Positions 33,443 through 43,212 of a DNA stretch of 64,000 nt are shown here, piece after piece (the first letter of the stretch is position 1; each line of letters starts with the position of its first letter). Source of the DNA: Paucisalibacillus globulus (GTDB lineage Bacteria > Bacillota > Bacilli > Bacillales > Amphibacillaceae); assembly GCF_900184735.1 (NCBI RefSeq), contig NZ_LT855393.1:1-64000 (forward strand), given 5' to 3'. The notes beneath the pieces were generated by a model. That model saw nothing but the letters and a program-made list of their open reading frames with translations, was not told the DNA's origin and did no database searches. The translations under genes and the position numbers were made by a program.

Positions 33443-33511
33443 TTAGTTCATTACATAATTTTCCTATTTAATGTAGAAACTAATAGGTATGAATTAGGAA
33501 GGAGATTTTAT

Positions 33512-34681
33512 ATGAAACTATTCCTATCTGCCGTTAGTATGGTACTTCTTTCGTTTACCATATACCCAAACAGCATTTCATTTGAAAGTACAGAGCCTCC
33601 TGAGGAATCCATCTTTGAGATGGTTGGTGATATTGGTCAACAACACGCAAGCAAAAAAGGGCTCGCCATTCCTGTAAATAAAACATTAGAATTAAAAAAT
33701 GAAACGATTCTTATAACAGAAAGTCTCTATGATGGTTCCAGTATACATCTGGCTTACATGATAACCAGATCCAAATCAAAGAAAGGTGCTATGACAAATC
33801 AATTCTTAGAAGACATTGCATTCACTCTTAATGGAAAACCACTAACCTTTAATCATATGAGTGCCGGTGGGAAGTTATTAGATAACGGGTACTATGCAGG
33901 GACAATAACCATTGATTTTCACGAAAACATCCCTGATTCCTTTATGTTAGGAATGTCGTCACCTGGTATGGATTCCAACATGGTCGAAATTCCCATTACA
34001 CTAAAAGGTGTGGCCAAATCCTTCCCTATCAGGGAAACTAAAAAGATGGACACCAAGGTGATTACCTTTGACAACATTATCTTTTACCCAACCGGAACTG
34101 AAATACAGGTACAAAATTTTATTCAGGAAGAACAGAAACATCTTCCTATGGATTTAAATTTAAAAGTAACGGATGAAAAGGGGCATATCCTTCAACCGAT
34201 AAGGGGCGGAAGTTCATCGGAGCCATTAGAAAACGGGAAAATTTTGGTCCGCTCTAGCTACTTATTTGAGCCTTTAGATCCCATTCCAGAGTCTTTACTC
34301 ATTCAACCCTATCAAGTTGACCTGCATACTTATGAACCTGAGAATGTACGAAAGAAATGGGAAGGAAAACCATTCACACTTTCCCAAGGTGATGTCGGTA
34401 GCCTAACCGTAATAGATGTTCAAGTAGAAAAAGACCTTCACACCGTTACCTATGAAATAAGTGGCAAGCAAGATTTTCAACAGGCAGCTACTATTTGGCT
34501 GGAAAATGAAGACGGAAAACTAGTCACAGGAATTTATCCACCAAAGCAGTTACGTAAAAATACATTCCAACTTACTTTTCCAGCTACAGGTACGATAAGT
34601 GATCTCTATATTGCCACATCGAAGTTACTTCCTTTGAAGTATGTGAAGGAATTAGAAACTAGTTTAAAGTTTAAGAATTAA
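33512..34681 (+). CDS. Secreted DUF4179/DUF5643-type protein
   Basis: A 389-residue exported protein with a signal peptide (about 1-20) and no membrane anchor after it. The middle part (IFEMVGDIGQQHASKKGLAI, NETILITESLYDGSSIHLAY) and the strand-rich C-terminus (SLTVIDVQVEKDLHTVTYEI) resemble the extracellular domains of anti-sigma proteins with DUF4179 and DUF5643. No sigma gene is adjacent. It may be an orphan sensor domain or an extracellular protein of unknown role. AAGGAGATTTTAT precedes the ATG. Divergent from arsR. Confidence 0.6.
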   Translation: MKLFLSAVSMVLLSFTIYPNSISFESTEPPEESIFEMVGDIGQQHASKKGLAIPVNKTLELKNETILITESLYDGSSIHLAYMITRSKSKKGAMTNQFLEDIAFTLNGKPLTFNHMSAGGKLLDNGYYAGTITIDFHENIPDSFMLGMSSPGMDSNMVEIPITLKGVAKSFPIRETKKMDTKVITFDNIIFYPTGTEIQVQNFIQEEQKHLPMDLNLKVTDEKGHILQPIRGGSSSEPLENGKILVRSSYLFEPLDPIPESLLIQPYQVDLHTYEPENVRKKWEGKPFTLSQGDVGSLTVIDVQVEKDLHTVTYEISGKQDFQQAATIWLENEDGKLVTGIYPPKQLRKNTFQLTFPATGTISDLYIATSKLLPLKYVKELETSLKFKN

Positions 34682-34708
34682 GCTATTTCAATTACCAATA
34701 AGTTGATG

Positions 34709-34745
34709 AGCACCTAAAATAGGAATGTATTTTAGGTGTTTTTTC
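34709..34745 (+). terminator. Terminator of the secreted-protein gene
   Basis: AGCACCTAAAATA and TATTTTAGGTGTT pair around GGAATG and are followed by T6. Confidence 0.88.
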
Positions 34746-34818
34746 CTATTCTAAATTTATTGAATATTAAATTCTAATAATATAGAATGTTAGACAAGAT
34801 GGTAATGAGGTGATACAA

Positions 34819-35862
34819 ATGGATGTTTTGCATTTTACTAGCAGGAAAAGAACTACCTACCAAATCAAACTAGAATACTCCCTCCTTTGGGAATGTGCCT
34901 TAGGAATAGCTGCTATTACCAACACCCCCATAATCAACACACTAGAGAAGCCGCTAGATTATTGGACTACTATCAAAGGGAATATGTCCAAAGAGTTCAT
35001 AAAAGAACTGGACTATGTAGAGAAGCATAACACCTGGAAGGCATTACTTCAGTTGCTTCACATGAGACGTTTTAACGATTTACAGGATTTTACATCCCAT
35101 ATACAAGAACTTACAGAGGATCAATTGAAATTTGTCTGTCTACCATTCATTGGACACCCGTTCCAGGATTTGCGAAAGGAAGCAGCTTCAGGGAATGGTT
35201 CCGCTACTTCCGAAATGAAAAAGCTAACAAAAGACAATCCATTTTTTCCTCAGTATATAGATTATATCTGCACGGTAGATTCTACTTTTCTGAAAGAACA
35301 CCTCATCACGATCATGCTGGGATGGTATGAAGCTGTGATTAAGAAAGATATAGAAGAATTACATAACATGTTACAAACCGATTATGAAATGAAAAGAGAT
35401 ATGCTAAACAAATTAGAACCCGAAGCAATGGTCGAATGGGCAACTGGTGGAGTTAGTTATAAACCCGAACCAAGTGTAAATCAAGTGTTACTAATCCCCC
35501 AGTATGTTTACCGGCCATGGAATATTGAAGCTGATTTAGAAGATACAAAAGTGTTCTACTATCCGATTTCAAATGAAAGCATCTCCCCAAATGATCGCTA
35601 CATGCCTGATGATTTTATGGTTCTAAAGTACAAGGCTTTAGGAGATGAGGCTCGAATGAAGATAGTGAAGTTGTTGTTTGATAAAGAACGTACACTACAA
35701 GAAATTACTGATCATCTAGATCTTGGAAAGTCTACCGTCCACCATCACCTGAAGATTCTTCGCTCTGCAAAGCTCGTGGAAATAGTAGATTCAAAGTACT
35801 CCCTAAAGACACAAGCACTTAAGTTCTTAGGAGAGGAACTACATCTCTATTTAAAAAAGTAA
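34819..35862 (+). CDS. ArsR-like winged-helix regulator with large N-terminal domain
   Basis: A 347-residue protein. The C-terminal 90 residues are an ArsR/SmtB winged helix (ALGDEARMKIVKLLFDKERT, LDLGKSTVHHHLKILRSAKL). The first 250 residues form a separate mostly helical domain (YQIKLEYSLLWECALGIAAI at the start), the layout of DUF5937-type regulators, with no metal-binding CVC motif. It is followed after 12 bp by an MFS transporter gene, so it probably controls that pump. The ATG at 34819 has TGAGGTGAT upstream. Confidence 0.75.
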   Translation: MDVLHFTSRKRTTYQIKLEYSLLWECALGIAAITNTPIINTLEKPLDYWTTIKGNMSKEFIKELDYVEKHNTWKALLQLLHMRRFNDLQDFTSHIQELTEDQLKFVCLPFIGHPFQDLRKEAASGNGSATSEMKKLTKDNPFFPQYIDYICTVDSTFLKEHLITIMLGWYEAVIKKDIEELHNMLQTDYEMKRDMLNKLEPEAMVEWATGGVSYKPEPSVNQVLLIPQYVYRPWNIEADLEDTKVFYYPISNESISPNDRYMPDDFMVLKYKALGDEARMKIVKLLFDKERTLQEITDHLDLGKSTVHHHLKILRSAKLVEIVDSKYSLKTQALKFLGEELHLYLKK

Positions 35863-35874
35863 GGAGAAGATAAG

Positions 35875-37068
35875 GTGAAGAATCGTTCTAGCTATCAGTC
35901 TATTTGGCTTGGCAATGCCACTTCTGAGTTGGGAGGTGCTCTGTTTATAGCCTGTAACTCTATCTTAGTGTTTCAACTTACAGGGTCCACCACGGCACTT
36001 GGATCGGTCTGGCTTGTCTATTACATCCCTTCATTTTTCATGCAGCTCTTTATTGGCCCGTATGTCGACCGCTGGAGTCGTAAATGGATTATGATTAGCT
36101 GTCAATTAGTACGGATGATATTAGCTTCCATGTTACTCGTTGCCTCATGGTTTGATATCTTCACCATTACGTTTATCTTTATCGTACAAGTCATCGTTGG
36201 GCTGATGATGCCTATTTTTGCTCCGGCTAACCAGGCTATCTTACCGACAATTATGGAAAAAGAATATCTTTCTAAAGCGAATGCTTCCCTAGATAGCACT
36301 CGCCAAGTGATGGTCATTATGGGGCCGGTAATTGCTGCTGTTTTTGTTGATTATTTAGTCGTGGAATGGGTTCTGCTCATCATTACAGCTGCCTTTTTAT
36401 TAAGCTCTATAATGATACTAACAGTAAACGAAGACTATCAGCCAACCAAAGTAAGAAAACCCTGGATACAGGAATTTCGTGAAGGATTTAGCATGTACTT
36501 TCATCATAGATTACTAGTTTGGCTTGGGGTGTTTTTTGGCTTTGTCCAGTTTGGGGTTGGAGTAACCGTTGTAACGACTCTCCCTTTTGTCACTACCGTT
36601 CTTGATCAATCCGTTATTGCTTATGGAATATTTATGGCTGGCTTTCCTATTGGTTATGTAATTGGCGCCTTCATCAAGCAAAAGATAGGTAACCTAGATA
36701 AGGTCGGAATACTTTTCTCTGCCCTATTCGTTGGTGGGTGTACTTACCTTTTCTTAGGTGTTACACCGTGGTATGTACTGGCTGTTGTTACGGAGATCAT
36801 TGCAGGTATCGTTATCGCGATTTTCAACATTTATAACATCACACTGATCCAACAAGTCATCCCGAATCACTTAATGGGAAAAGTGATATCGGTAAGATTA
36901 TTAATTATGAGAACCATGTTGCCACTTGGTATTTTGTTTGCTATGGTTACGGTTCCCTTTGTAGCCATCCGCTTTTTATACGTATTGATTGGTAGTGTAA
37001 TTTGCATTACAGCTTTTATAGGTTATTGGTTATTACGGGAAAAAAATCTCATGGCGAATAAAGTTTAA
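35875..37068 (+). CDS. MFS transporter
   Basis: A 397-residue protein with about twelve membrane segments, opening with SIWLGNATSELGGALFIACN and carrying the MFS loop signature FIGPYVDRWSRKWIMI. It resembles multidrug or macrolide-type efflux pumps of this superfamily. The start is GTG with AAGGAGAAGATAAG upstream. It forms an operon with the winged-helix regulator 12 bp upstream, which suggests ligand-induced efflux; the cargo is unknown. Confidence 0.85.
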   Translation: MKNRSSYQSIWLGNATSELGGALFIACNSILVFQLTGSTTALGSVWLVYYIPSFFMQLFIGPYVDRWSRKWIMISCQLVRMILASMLLVASWFDIFTITFIFIVQVIVGLMMPIFAPANQAILPTIMEKEYLSKANASLDSTRQVMVIMGPVIAAVFVDYLVVEWVLLIITAAFLLSSIMILTVNEDYQPTKVRKPWIQEFREGFSMYFHHRLLVWLGVFFGFVQFGVGVTVVTTLPFVTTVLDQSVIAYGIFMAGFPIGYVIGAFIKQKIGNLDKVGILFSALFVGGCTYLFLGVTPWYVLAVVTEIIAGIVIAIFNIYNITLIQQVIPNHLMGKVISVRLLIMRTMLPLGILFAMVTVPFVAIRFLYVLIGSVICITAFIGYWLLREKNLMANKV

Positions 37069-37142
37069 TCATTTTATGTGCGATAACAATACCGGTATGT
37101 CGTCTAAATAGATAGATAGAAAAACAGAGGGGTCGTTTTGTT

Positions 37143-37655
37143 ATGGACCAAGAAAAAATAATCACCGATTGGTTCTACCAATATAGTGATGAAATCTATA
37201 ACTTCTTCATCTACCGGCTCGGGGAAGCCGATGTTGATGATTTAGTACAAGAGGTATTTATCCGGGCGATGAATGGATTATCTAGCTTCCAGGAAAACGC
37301 TAGTCCCAAAACATGGCTATATAGTATTGCGAAAAACTTAGCCATAGATGAGATTCGAAGAAGAAATCGTAAAAAGTGGAAATCTATCATTCCATTTTCC
37401 TCATACCATGAACCAAGTACTGAGGTAACACCAGATTTATTACTACATCTAAATGAGGAAAAAAAAGAACTCTACCATGCAATCCTTTCTTTGAAGTCTG
37501 GATATAAGGAAGTGCTCTTATTAAGAGGGATACACCAATTTTCTGTTACGGAGACTGCTGAGATTTTGGGCTGGAGTGAAAATAAAGTGCGCTCCACCTA
37601 TCATCGTTCGAAAAAGGCATTAAAAACAAGATTAGGAGGGACCTTCCATGAGTAA
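37143..37655 (+). CDS. ECF RNA polymerase sigma factor (third of three)
   Basis: A 170-residue ECF sigma factor, nearer to the SigW/SigV type than the other two. Region 2 shows DVDDLVQEVFIRAMNG and KTWLYSIAKNLAIDEIRRR, and region 4 shows LKSGYKEVLLLRGIHQFSVT and WSENKVRSTYHRSKKALK. GAGGGGTCG lies upstream of the ATG. CGTCTA at 37101, with TAAC at 37084, may be its own promoter, although the spacing is short. The 3' end overlaps the next gene by 8 nt. Confidence 0.9.
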   Translation: MDQEKIITDWFYQYSDEIYNFFIYRLGEADVDDLVQEVFIRAMNGLSSFQENASPKTWLYSIAKNLAIDEIRRRNRKKWKSIIPFSSYHEPSTEVTPDLLLHLNEEKKELYHAILSLKSGYKEVLLLRGIHQFSVTETAEILGWSENKVRSTYHRSKKALKTRLGGTFHE

Positions 37656-38385
37656 AGATAAATTGGAAAAGATGCTAGAGACGATGCCACAAACTAATCT
37701 TGCTCCGGAAAAGAAAAAGGAAATGCTAGATTCCATCATGCAACATAGAGAGAAGAGTAAAGGATTGTATGTGATATTTTTCATCCTCCTATTAATGGTA
37801 AATTCTTATCTTTACTACCTGCTTTATAGGAACTTAGCACATTTCGCACCTTGGCACCCTCATTATATAGTGGACATTATTTATGTATTACTGTTCTTTA
37901 TAATTGTTATTCCAGTATCAGCATTTTTATCGGAGAAACTTGCTATCTACTCCGTAAAGAAGGGACTTGGAAAGGATAGATACTTTAAGATTTTTACTAC
38001 GGTAATGATTATGGTTCCGATTCTATTATTCGCTTTTATGGTATTCCATGATTATAAGGAGAAAGACTTGGATGATGTCATTCGTTTTAATACAGCAGAA
38101 GTGGATTATTATATGATTAATGATGAAAAGGTAACAGGTGAAACGTTGCATGGAAAAGTGTTAAAGGACTTTCTTAGTCAATACCGGGTGAAGAAGATGA
38201 AAGATCGTGAGTGGGATAGTGATGTTTCAAAAGAAAAGGGTTTTCGTATCACAATCTATTCTAACGGGAAACCGATATCTGCTAACATTTATGAGAATCG
38301 GCTACAATTTAAAAATAGTGGTGAGTATTATACAGTGTTGAATGGGCCGATTGATGTAGAGTGGGTTGAGGAATATCTAGAATAA
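37648..38385 (+). CDS. Membrane anti-sigma factor of the third ECF pair
   Basis: A 245-residue protein. The N-terminal 38 residues are cytosolic and charged, then come three hydrophobic segments (about 40-60, 75-95 and 113-133), and a C-terminal domain of about 110 residues (DDVIRFNTAEVDYYMINDEK, FRITIYSNGKPISANIYENR) that is probably outside. AGGAGGGACC lies within the sigma gene. The overlap supports partnership. It does not resemble the other two anti-sigma proteins in sequence, and more than one membrane segment sets it apart. Confidence 0.7.
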   Translation: MSKDKLEKMLETMPQTNLAPEKKKEMLDSIMQHREKSKGLYVIFFILLLMVNSYLYYLLYRNLAHFAPWHPHYIVDIIYVLLFFIIVIPVSAFLSEKLAIYSVKKGLGKDRYFKIFTTVMIMVPILLFAFMVFHDYKEKDLDDVIRFNTAEVDYYMINDEKVTGETLHGKVLKDFLSQYRVKKMKDREWDSDVSKEKGFRITIYSNGKPISANIYENRLQFKNSGEYYTVLNGPIDVEWVEEYLE

Positions 38386-38420
38386 GATATTTTGGAGTTG
38401 TTTTATAGCTAAATAGCATG

Positions 38421-38472
38421 AATAACCAGCAAAGGTTCCGTCTAATTAATGGACGGAACCTTTGCTGGTTAT
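38421..38472 (+). terminator. Strong hairpin after the third ECF operon
   Basis: ATAACCAGCAAAGGTTCCGTC and its nearly perfect complement ending in TTTGCTGGTTAT form a stem of about 20 bp with an 8-nt loop. No T run follows, so it may be an RNA-end protector or bidirectional element rather than a simple terminator. Confidence 0.6.
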
Positions 38473-38606
38473 CTTCCAATAGCTATTCAGAATATTACCT
38501 ATCGTGTGGTAAGATAAGAAAAGATTGTGAAGTAATGTTGTTAAACTAGCGGGGCAAAAGAGTTGAATAAAATAATATACAATGAATTAGTCTTAAGGGG
38601 ATTACA

Positions 38607-38831
38607 ATGAAAAAAATAATAATTATTTTAGTATTAGCGGTTAGTGTTCTTTCCTTATGTATCTACATAGATATAGCTGATACATATATCGTATTACCTT
38701 TTGCAGTGTTTATAGTGGGGATAATGTTTATATTTATTGGAATGTCTGAATTAGGTGACAAAAGAAAGAAGAATGCGTTTTTACATTTTATCTTTTCTGC
38801 TATTGCTTTTATTACTTTTATCATTTTATAA
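38607..38831 (+). CDS. Small three-segment membrane protein
   Basis: A 74-residue, very hydrophobic protein with membrane segments at about 2-20, 28-46 and 56-73, separated by short polar loops (GDKRKKNAF). AAGGGGATTACA precedes the ATG. I do not recognise the family. It stands alone. Confidence 0.55.
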   Translation: MKKIIIILVLAVSVLSLCIYIDIADTYIVLPFAVFIVGIMFIFIGMSELGDKRKKNAFLHFIFSAIAFITFIIL

Positions 38832-39000
38832 ACTCATAGAATTAATATCACTTTTTTACCATTAACGGGTGCTTTACTTCAATAGTGATTGCACCCTCAT
38901 TCAATTAACGCAGCAGGTTAATTCAATAAGCTCATGATTTTTTGTATTATTACTTTTAAATATTTTCTTTAATTTATGATTAGAAAGTAGGGGTGTTATT

Positions 39001-39993
39001 ATGGTTCTACACTTAGAACAAGGAGATAAAATCGGGATATTTAGTCCATCTAGTCCAGCAACAGTTACAGCTAAACAGCGTTATCAGCGTGCTAAAACTT
39101 TTATGGAAGAGAAAGGTTTTGTTATTGTAGAAGGAAAATTGACTGGACAATCGGATGTATATCGTTCAAGTACACCCAAAGCACGTGCAGATGAACTAAA
39201 TGAATTATTACGAAACCCAGATATTAAAATGATTATGTCTACTATAGGCGGCACAAATGCAAATAGTATGTTGCCATATATTGATTATGAAGCATTTATG
39301 AATAACCCGAAGTTAGTTGTTGGATATTCTGATGCCACTGCTATTTTACTCGCACTTTTTGCAAAAACAGGCATCACAACATATTATGGTCCTGCTCTGA
39401 TTCCTTCTTTTGGTGAATTCGAACCCCTCGTAGATTATACATATAGCTATTTTAAGCAATATTTTATGGAGGAGACTAGTCTTCCATACGAAGTACCAAT
39501 GCCACCATTTTGGTCCGATGAAGCAGTAAATTGGCTTGAAAAAACAACGGAGAAAAAACTCTATAGTAATGAGTGGATAACCAGGAAAGGAGGGGTAACA
39601 GATGGGAGATTAATCGGTGGTAATTTAAATTCAATGTACGGTTTTATTGGTTCGCCGTATTTTCCACAGATAGAGCATGGCGATATATTATTAATTGAGG
39701 ATTGCACGAAGGATGCTTCAATTGTTGAGAAAAACTTCGCAATGCTTAGAGTTCATGGTGTTTTTGAAAAAGTTGCCGGCATAATACTAGGAAAACATGA
39801 ACGTTACAATGACCTGGGTACAGGAAAACAACCCTTAGATTTATTGATCGAACAGTTAGACGGAATAGACATCCCTATATTAGCTGAATTTGATACATCT
39901 CATACCCATCCGATGCATCCATTGGCTATCGGTAAAAAAGTGAAATTAGATGCAGATGCCAAAAAGGTAGTTTGTATTGAGAGCTGGTTATAA
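39001..39993 (+). CDS. S66 family peptidase (LD-carboxypeptidase/MccF-like)
   Basis: A 330-residue serine peptidase of family S66. The nucleophile lies in VVGYSDATAILLALF (Ser110), the acid in LLIEDCTKDAS and the histidine in FDTSHTHPM. The family holds L,D-carboxypeptidases of murein recycling and MccF, which destroys microcin C-type compounds; the length and the loop YTYSYFKQYFMEET suit the MccF-like branch, but I cannot decide. No signal peptide, so cytosolic. RBS AGTAGGGGTGTT. It is monocistronic, some 620 bp upstream of an orphan SagB-type gene. Confidence 0.85.
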   Translation: MVLHLEQGDKIGIFSPSSPATVTAKQRYQRAKTFMEEKGFVIVEGKLTGQSDVYRSSTPKARADELNELLRNPDIKMIMSTIGGTNANSMLPYIDYEAFMNNPKLVVGYSDATAILLALFAKTGITTYYGPALIPSFGEFEPLVDYTYSYFKQYFMEETSLPYEVPMPPFWSDEAVNWLEKTTEKKLYSNEWITRKGGVTDGRLIGGNLNSMYGFIGSPYFPQIEHGDILLIEDCTKDASIVEKNFAMLRVHGVFEKVAGIILGKHERYNDLGTGKQPLDLLIEQLDGIDIPILAEFDTSHTHPMHPLAIGKKVKLDADAKKVVCIESWL

Positions 39994-40199
39994 GGTTGTA
40001 ATATAAAATAGAACATTAGTTCTTATACAACAAACAGGTGTATTAGAGAAACAAGGCTGATCCAATTATGATTACCATATTCTATGCTAAAATACTAATT
40101 TTATTTTCGGAATATTATGCTAGTATCTAATTAGTTGTTATTATGCGAACGGGGCAGAAATATGAGAGAAGTGATTAGTGACTTAAGGAGAGCGAATTT

Positions 40200-40568
40200 A
40201 TGAAGAAAATTATCTTTTCTTGTGTTCTAATAATATTTGTTGTTTTTATTTTAGTTAATTCGGATGCAATATACTTAAAATCACAAGAAAATAATTGGAA
40301 TGATGCAGATTACTATATCAGTGAAATAAATGCTGAAAGGGATAGAAAGGGTCAAGATTTGTTAGAAATATCAGATCTTGACATTTATACAAAATACGCA
40401 GGAAACCATATTTATTTAACACAAGTTTATGCGGAAGACAAATTTGAGATGATATTTCTAACTAAAGGAATGAAAAACGGTTTCTTCGATTGGGAGTATC
40501 ACACGCTCCCATTTACCACGACAGAGAACATTAATGAAGAATCATTGAATGAATGGGTCTTTGACTAA
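40200..40568 (+). CDS. Hypothetical exported or membrane-anchored protein
   Basis: A 122-residue protein with an N-terminal hydrophobic stretch (about 4-22) and then a soluble acidic domain (SQENNWNDADYYISEINAER, YAGNHIYLTQVYAEDKFEM). No lipobox is seen. TTAAGGAGAGC precedes the ATG. I do not recognise it. It is followed 48 bp later by the SagB-type gene and could be cotranscribed with it. Confidence 0.55.
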   Translation: MKKIIFSCVLIIFVVFILVNSDAIYLKSQENNWNDADYYISEINAERDRKGQDLLEISDLDIYTKYAGNHIYLTQVYAEDKFEMIFLTKGMKNGFFDWEYHTLPFTTTENINEESLNEWVFD

Positions 40569-40616
40569 CAGAGGCAATAGTTGTAGTTAAATTCGCTAAG
40601 AGAGGGGGGTATAAAA

Positions 40617-41297
40617 ATGAAAGAGATTCATAAATTTCATGAAATGTCGTCGTGGGATACTCTAAAAAAACCTCCTAATACATTAGATGGCAATGCAACA
40701 AGTAAGATGCACTTTAAAGAATTACCAAAGATTAAATTAAATTATAATAATATACCTGAAAAAAACTTCTCTAAAATCATTCAGGAAAGATATACAACAA
40801 AAGAGATCAGCCCTTTGGAAAATGTGAGTATAGAGGAATTGGGAACTTTTCTCAAATGGTCTGTTGGTACTAGATTTAATGATAAATCAAAGAGAGTTTA
40901 TCCATCAGCAGGAGGAAGTTATCCGAATCATATATTTATATTTATTAGAAATAACTTAAACATAGATGATGGCTTATATTGGTATGATGAAAAGGATCAC
41001 TCCATAGTAAAAATATCTAGCAATTATATATATGAAGGTGCCTTACTACAAGACGGAATCGATGCAAACCTTTGTTTTGTAATTGCATCGGACCTTAACA
41101 AATCACAAGAAAAATATGGCTTAAGAGGATATCGATTCTGCCTACTGGAGGCGGGACACATTTCCCAAAACATGTTACATGTAGCTAGTGTCATGGGATG
41201 GAAATCAGCACCGATTGGTGGTTTTCGAGATGAAGTAATAAACGATAGATTACCTAATGAGTTTAAGGTTTTATTATTAATTCCAGTTGGAAAATAA
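40617..41297 (+). CDS. SagB-type nitroreductase-like dehydrogenase
   Basis: A 226-residue FMN-dependent oxidase of the SagB/ThcOx group: N-terminal MSSWDTLKKPPN, then IQERYTTKEI, VYPSAGGSYPNHIFIFIRNN (the SagB hallmark), and LRGYRFCLLEAGHISQNMLH with the final GGFRDEVINDRLP. In TOMM and related peptide pathways this enzyme oxidises azolines to azoles with a YcaO cyclodehydratase. No YcaO, precursor or exporter gene is next to it, so it is an orphan here. RBS GAGAGGGGGGT. Base composition is a little more AT-rich than its neighbours. Confidence 0.8.
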   Translation: MKEIHKFHEMSSWDTLKKPPNTLDGNATSKMHFKELPKIKLNYNNIPEKNFSKIIQERYTTKEISPLENVSIEELGTFLKWSVGTRFNDKSKRVYPSAGGSYPNHIFIFIRNNLNIDDGLYWYDEKDHSIVKISSNYIYEGALLQDGIDANLCFVIASDLNKSQEKYGLRGYRFCLLEAGHISQNMLHVASVMGWKSAPIGGFRDEVINDRLPNEFKVLLLIPVGK

Positions 41298-41372
41298 CAC
41301 TCTAATAATAAACATTTAAGGGAGATAATATAAAGGTCCTGTTTTCAAAGAAATAAACAATGAAATTAAAGT

Positions 41373-41412
41373 AAAAAAACAGCAAGTGAATCTTGTTATT
41401 AATCCACTTGCT
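41373..41412 (-). terminator. Terminator of the arsR-arsB-arsC operon
   Basis: On the minus strand AGCAAGTG and CACTTGCT form an 8-bp stem, followed by a run of seven T. It lies 50 bp after the arsC stop. Confidence 0.85.
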
Positions 41413-41462
41413 AAATATGATAATGTTTTTACTTTAATATCTCAAAACGTAATTAGAAGTAC

Positions 41463-41882
41463 TTATTCTCCCGTCTCCGCAAAACGCTTAATACGCTCCC
41501 CAATCTCATCACGAACTCGCTGGAACACTTGCCACTTTTCTTCTTCTGTTCCTTCCGCCTTGGCAGGATCATCAAATCCCCAGTGTTCTCTTCTCACATG
41601 TGGTGGTGTCATTGGGCAACGGTCAGCTGCATCCCCACAAAGCGTTACTGCCATTGTTGCATTGTTTAAATATTCATTATCTATCATTTCGGATTCTTGG
41701 TCAGAAATATCAATTCCCACTTCTGCCATTGCTTTTACTGCATTAGGGTTTAATCCATGTGCTTCAATCCCGGCACTTCTCACTTCCCATTCGTCATCTA
41801 GAAGTTTTTTAGCCCATCCTTCTGCCATTTGGCTTCTACAAGAATTACCCGTACATAAGAAATAGATTGTCTTTTTAGCCAT
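41463..41882 (-). CDS. arsC: Arsenate reductase, thioredoxin-coupled
   Basis: A 139-residue arsenate reductase of the low-molecular-weight phosphatase fold, reducing As(V) to As(III) with electrons from thioredoxin. The P-loop is [10 protein letters not shown] (Cys10, Cys15) and the redox pair lies in [10 protein letters not shown] (Cys82, Cys89), all as in S. aureus/B. subtilis ArsC. AAAGGAGAATCATC precedes the ATG. It is the last gene of arsR-arsB-arsC, 15 bp after arsB. Confidence 0.95.
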   Translation of the reverse strand: MAKKTIYFLCTGNSCRSQMAEGWAKKLLDDEWEVRSAGIEAHGLNPNAVKAMAEVGIDISDQESEMIDNEYLNNATMAVTLCGDAADRCPMTPPHVRREHWGFDDPAKAEGTEEEKWQVFQRVRDEIGERIKRFAETGE

Positions 41883-41897
41883 GATGATTCTCCTTTA

Positions 41898-43196
41898 TTA
41901 AAATATAGTTAATGTTACATATAGACCTAATAAGGTGATAAACAGGATTGGAATGGTTAAAATAATCCCTGTTTTGAAATACGTCCCCCAAGAGATTTTG
42001 ACTCCCTTTTGCGATAAAACATGAAGCCATAATAGCGTTGCTAGTGAACCGATTGGAGTAATCTTCGGACCTAAGTCAGAGCCAATTACATTCGCGTACA
42101 CTAATGCTTCTCGGATAACACCTGTTGTATCTGTCTCAGCAATTGCTATCGCATCAATCATAACTGTTGGCATGTTATTCATAATGGAGGATAGTATTGC
42201 CGCAATGAATCCCATAGAAACTGTTGCAACAAATAATCCCTGTTCTGCTGCTAGCTGTATGACATCAGCTAACAAGTCTGTTAATCCTGCATTTCGTAAG
42301 CCAAATACAACTACATACATTCCTATGGAGAAGAACACAATATTCCATGGAGCGCCTTTTATAACTGCCATTGTATTGACCACTTCACTTCTTCTAGCAA
42401 CTAATAAGAAGAAAATGGCGATAACCCCAGCAACAATAGAAACAGGGAGATTAATAAATTCACTGGTAAAATAACCAATTAATAGGATGGCAAGGACATA
42501 CCAAGACATGTTAAACATCTTTTTATCTCGAATTGCTTCTGATGGCTCTTTTAATTGTGAAATATCATAATTCCTTGGAATACTTTTTCTAAAGTAAATC
42601 AATAGAACGGTAATCGTGGCAATAAGTGAGAAAATGTTTGGTAGAAACATTCTCGTTGCATACTCAACAAATCCAATATCAAAGAAGTCTGCAGATACAA
42701 TGTTTACCAAGTTACTAACCACAAGTGGCAAGGAAGTGGTATCCGCGATAAAGCCACTGGCCATAATAAACGGAAAGACCATTTTTTCTTGAAAGTTCAA
42801 GTTCCGAACCATAGCAAGAACAATTGGAGTAAGGATGAGTGCTGCACCATCATTGGCGAAAAATGCCGCTACTATTGCTCCAAGGATACTGACATAAACA
42901 AACATTCTAATTCCATTACCTTTAGCAGCTCTTGCCATATGCAAGGATGCCCATTCGAAAAATCCGATCTCATCTAAAATCAGTGAAATAAGGATAATAG
43001 CAACAAACGCTAAGGTAGCATTCCATACAATTCCAGTCACTTCCATCACATCATGATAATCGACTACACCTACAAGTAGTGCCAGGATAGCTCCGCCACA
43101 AGCAGACCATCCTATATTTAATCCTTTTGGCTGCCAAATGACTAATACAAGTGTTGCCAAAAAGATAAGTATTGCTAGTATAACCATAGCTGACAA
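41898..43196 (-). CDS. arsB: Arsenite efflux protein ArsB
   Basis: A 432-residue membrane pump of the ArsB family with about eleven hydrophobic segments, exporting arsenite or antimonite using the proton gradient. Family features seen: [39 protein letters not shown] and [20 protein letters not shown]. The start is TTG with AGGGGGAACT upstream. It lies between arsR and arsC with gaps of 15-16 bp, so it is cotranscribed. Confidence 0.95.
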   Translation of the reverse strand: MSAMVILAILIFLATLVLVIWQPKGLNIGWSACGGAILALLVGVVDYHDVMEVTGIVWNATLAFVAIILISLILDEIGFFEWASLHMARAAKGNGIRMFVYVSILGAIVAAFFANDGAALILTPIVLAMVRNLNFQEKMVFPFIMASGFIADTTSLPLVVSNLVNIVSADFFDIGFVEYATRMFLPNIFSLIATITVLLIYFRKSIPRNYDISQLKEPSEAIRDKKMFNMSWYVLAILLIGYFTSEFINLPVSIVAGVIAIFFLLVARRSEVVNTMAVIKGAPWNIVFFSIGMYVVVFGLRNAGLTDLLADVIQLAAEQGLFVATVSMGFIAAILSSIMNNMPTVMIDAIAIAETDTTGVIREALVYANVIGSDLGPKITPIGSLATLLWLHVLSQKGVKISWGTYFKTGIILTIPILFITLLGLYVTLTIF

Positions 43197-43212
43197 AGTA
43201 GTTCCCCCTAAA

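Noticed and set aside
41329-41460. Open plus-strand frame after the SagB gene that looks coding (reads KEINNEIKVKKQQVNLVINP)
   Set aside because: No start codon follows the GGGAG-like site, and the stretch is fully accounted for by the arsC terminator (AGCAAGTG...CACTTGCT with T7 on the minus strand); the extension to 41865 is antisense to arsC.
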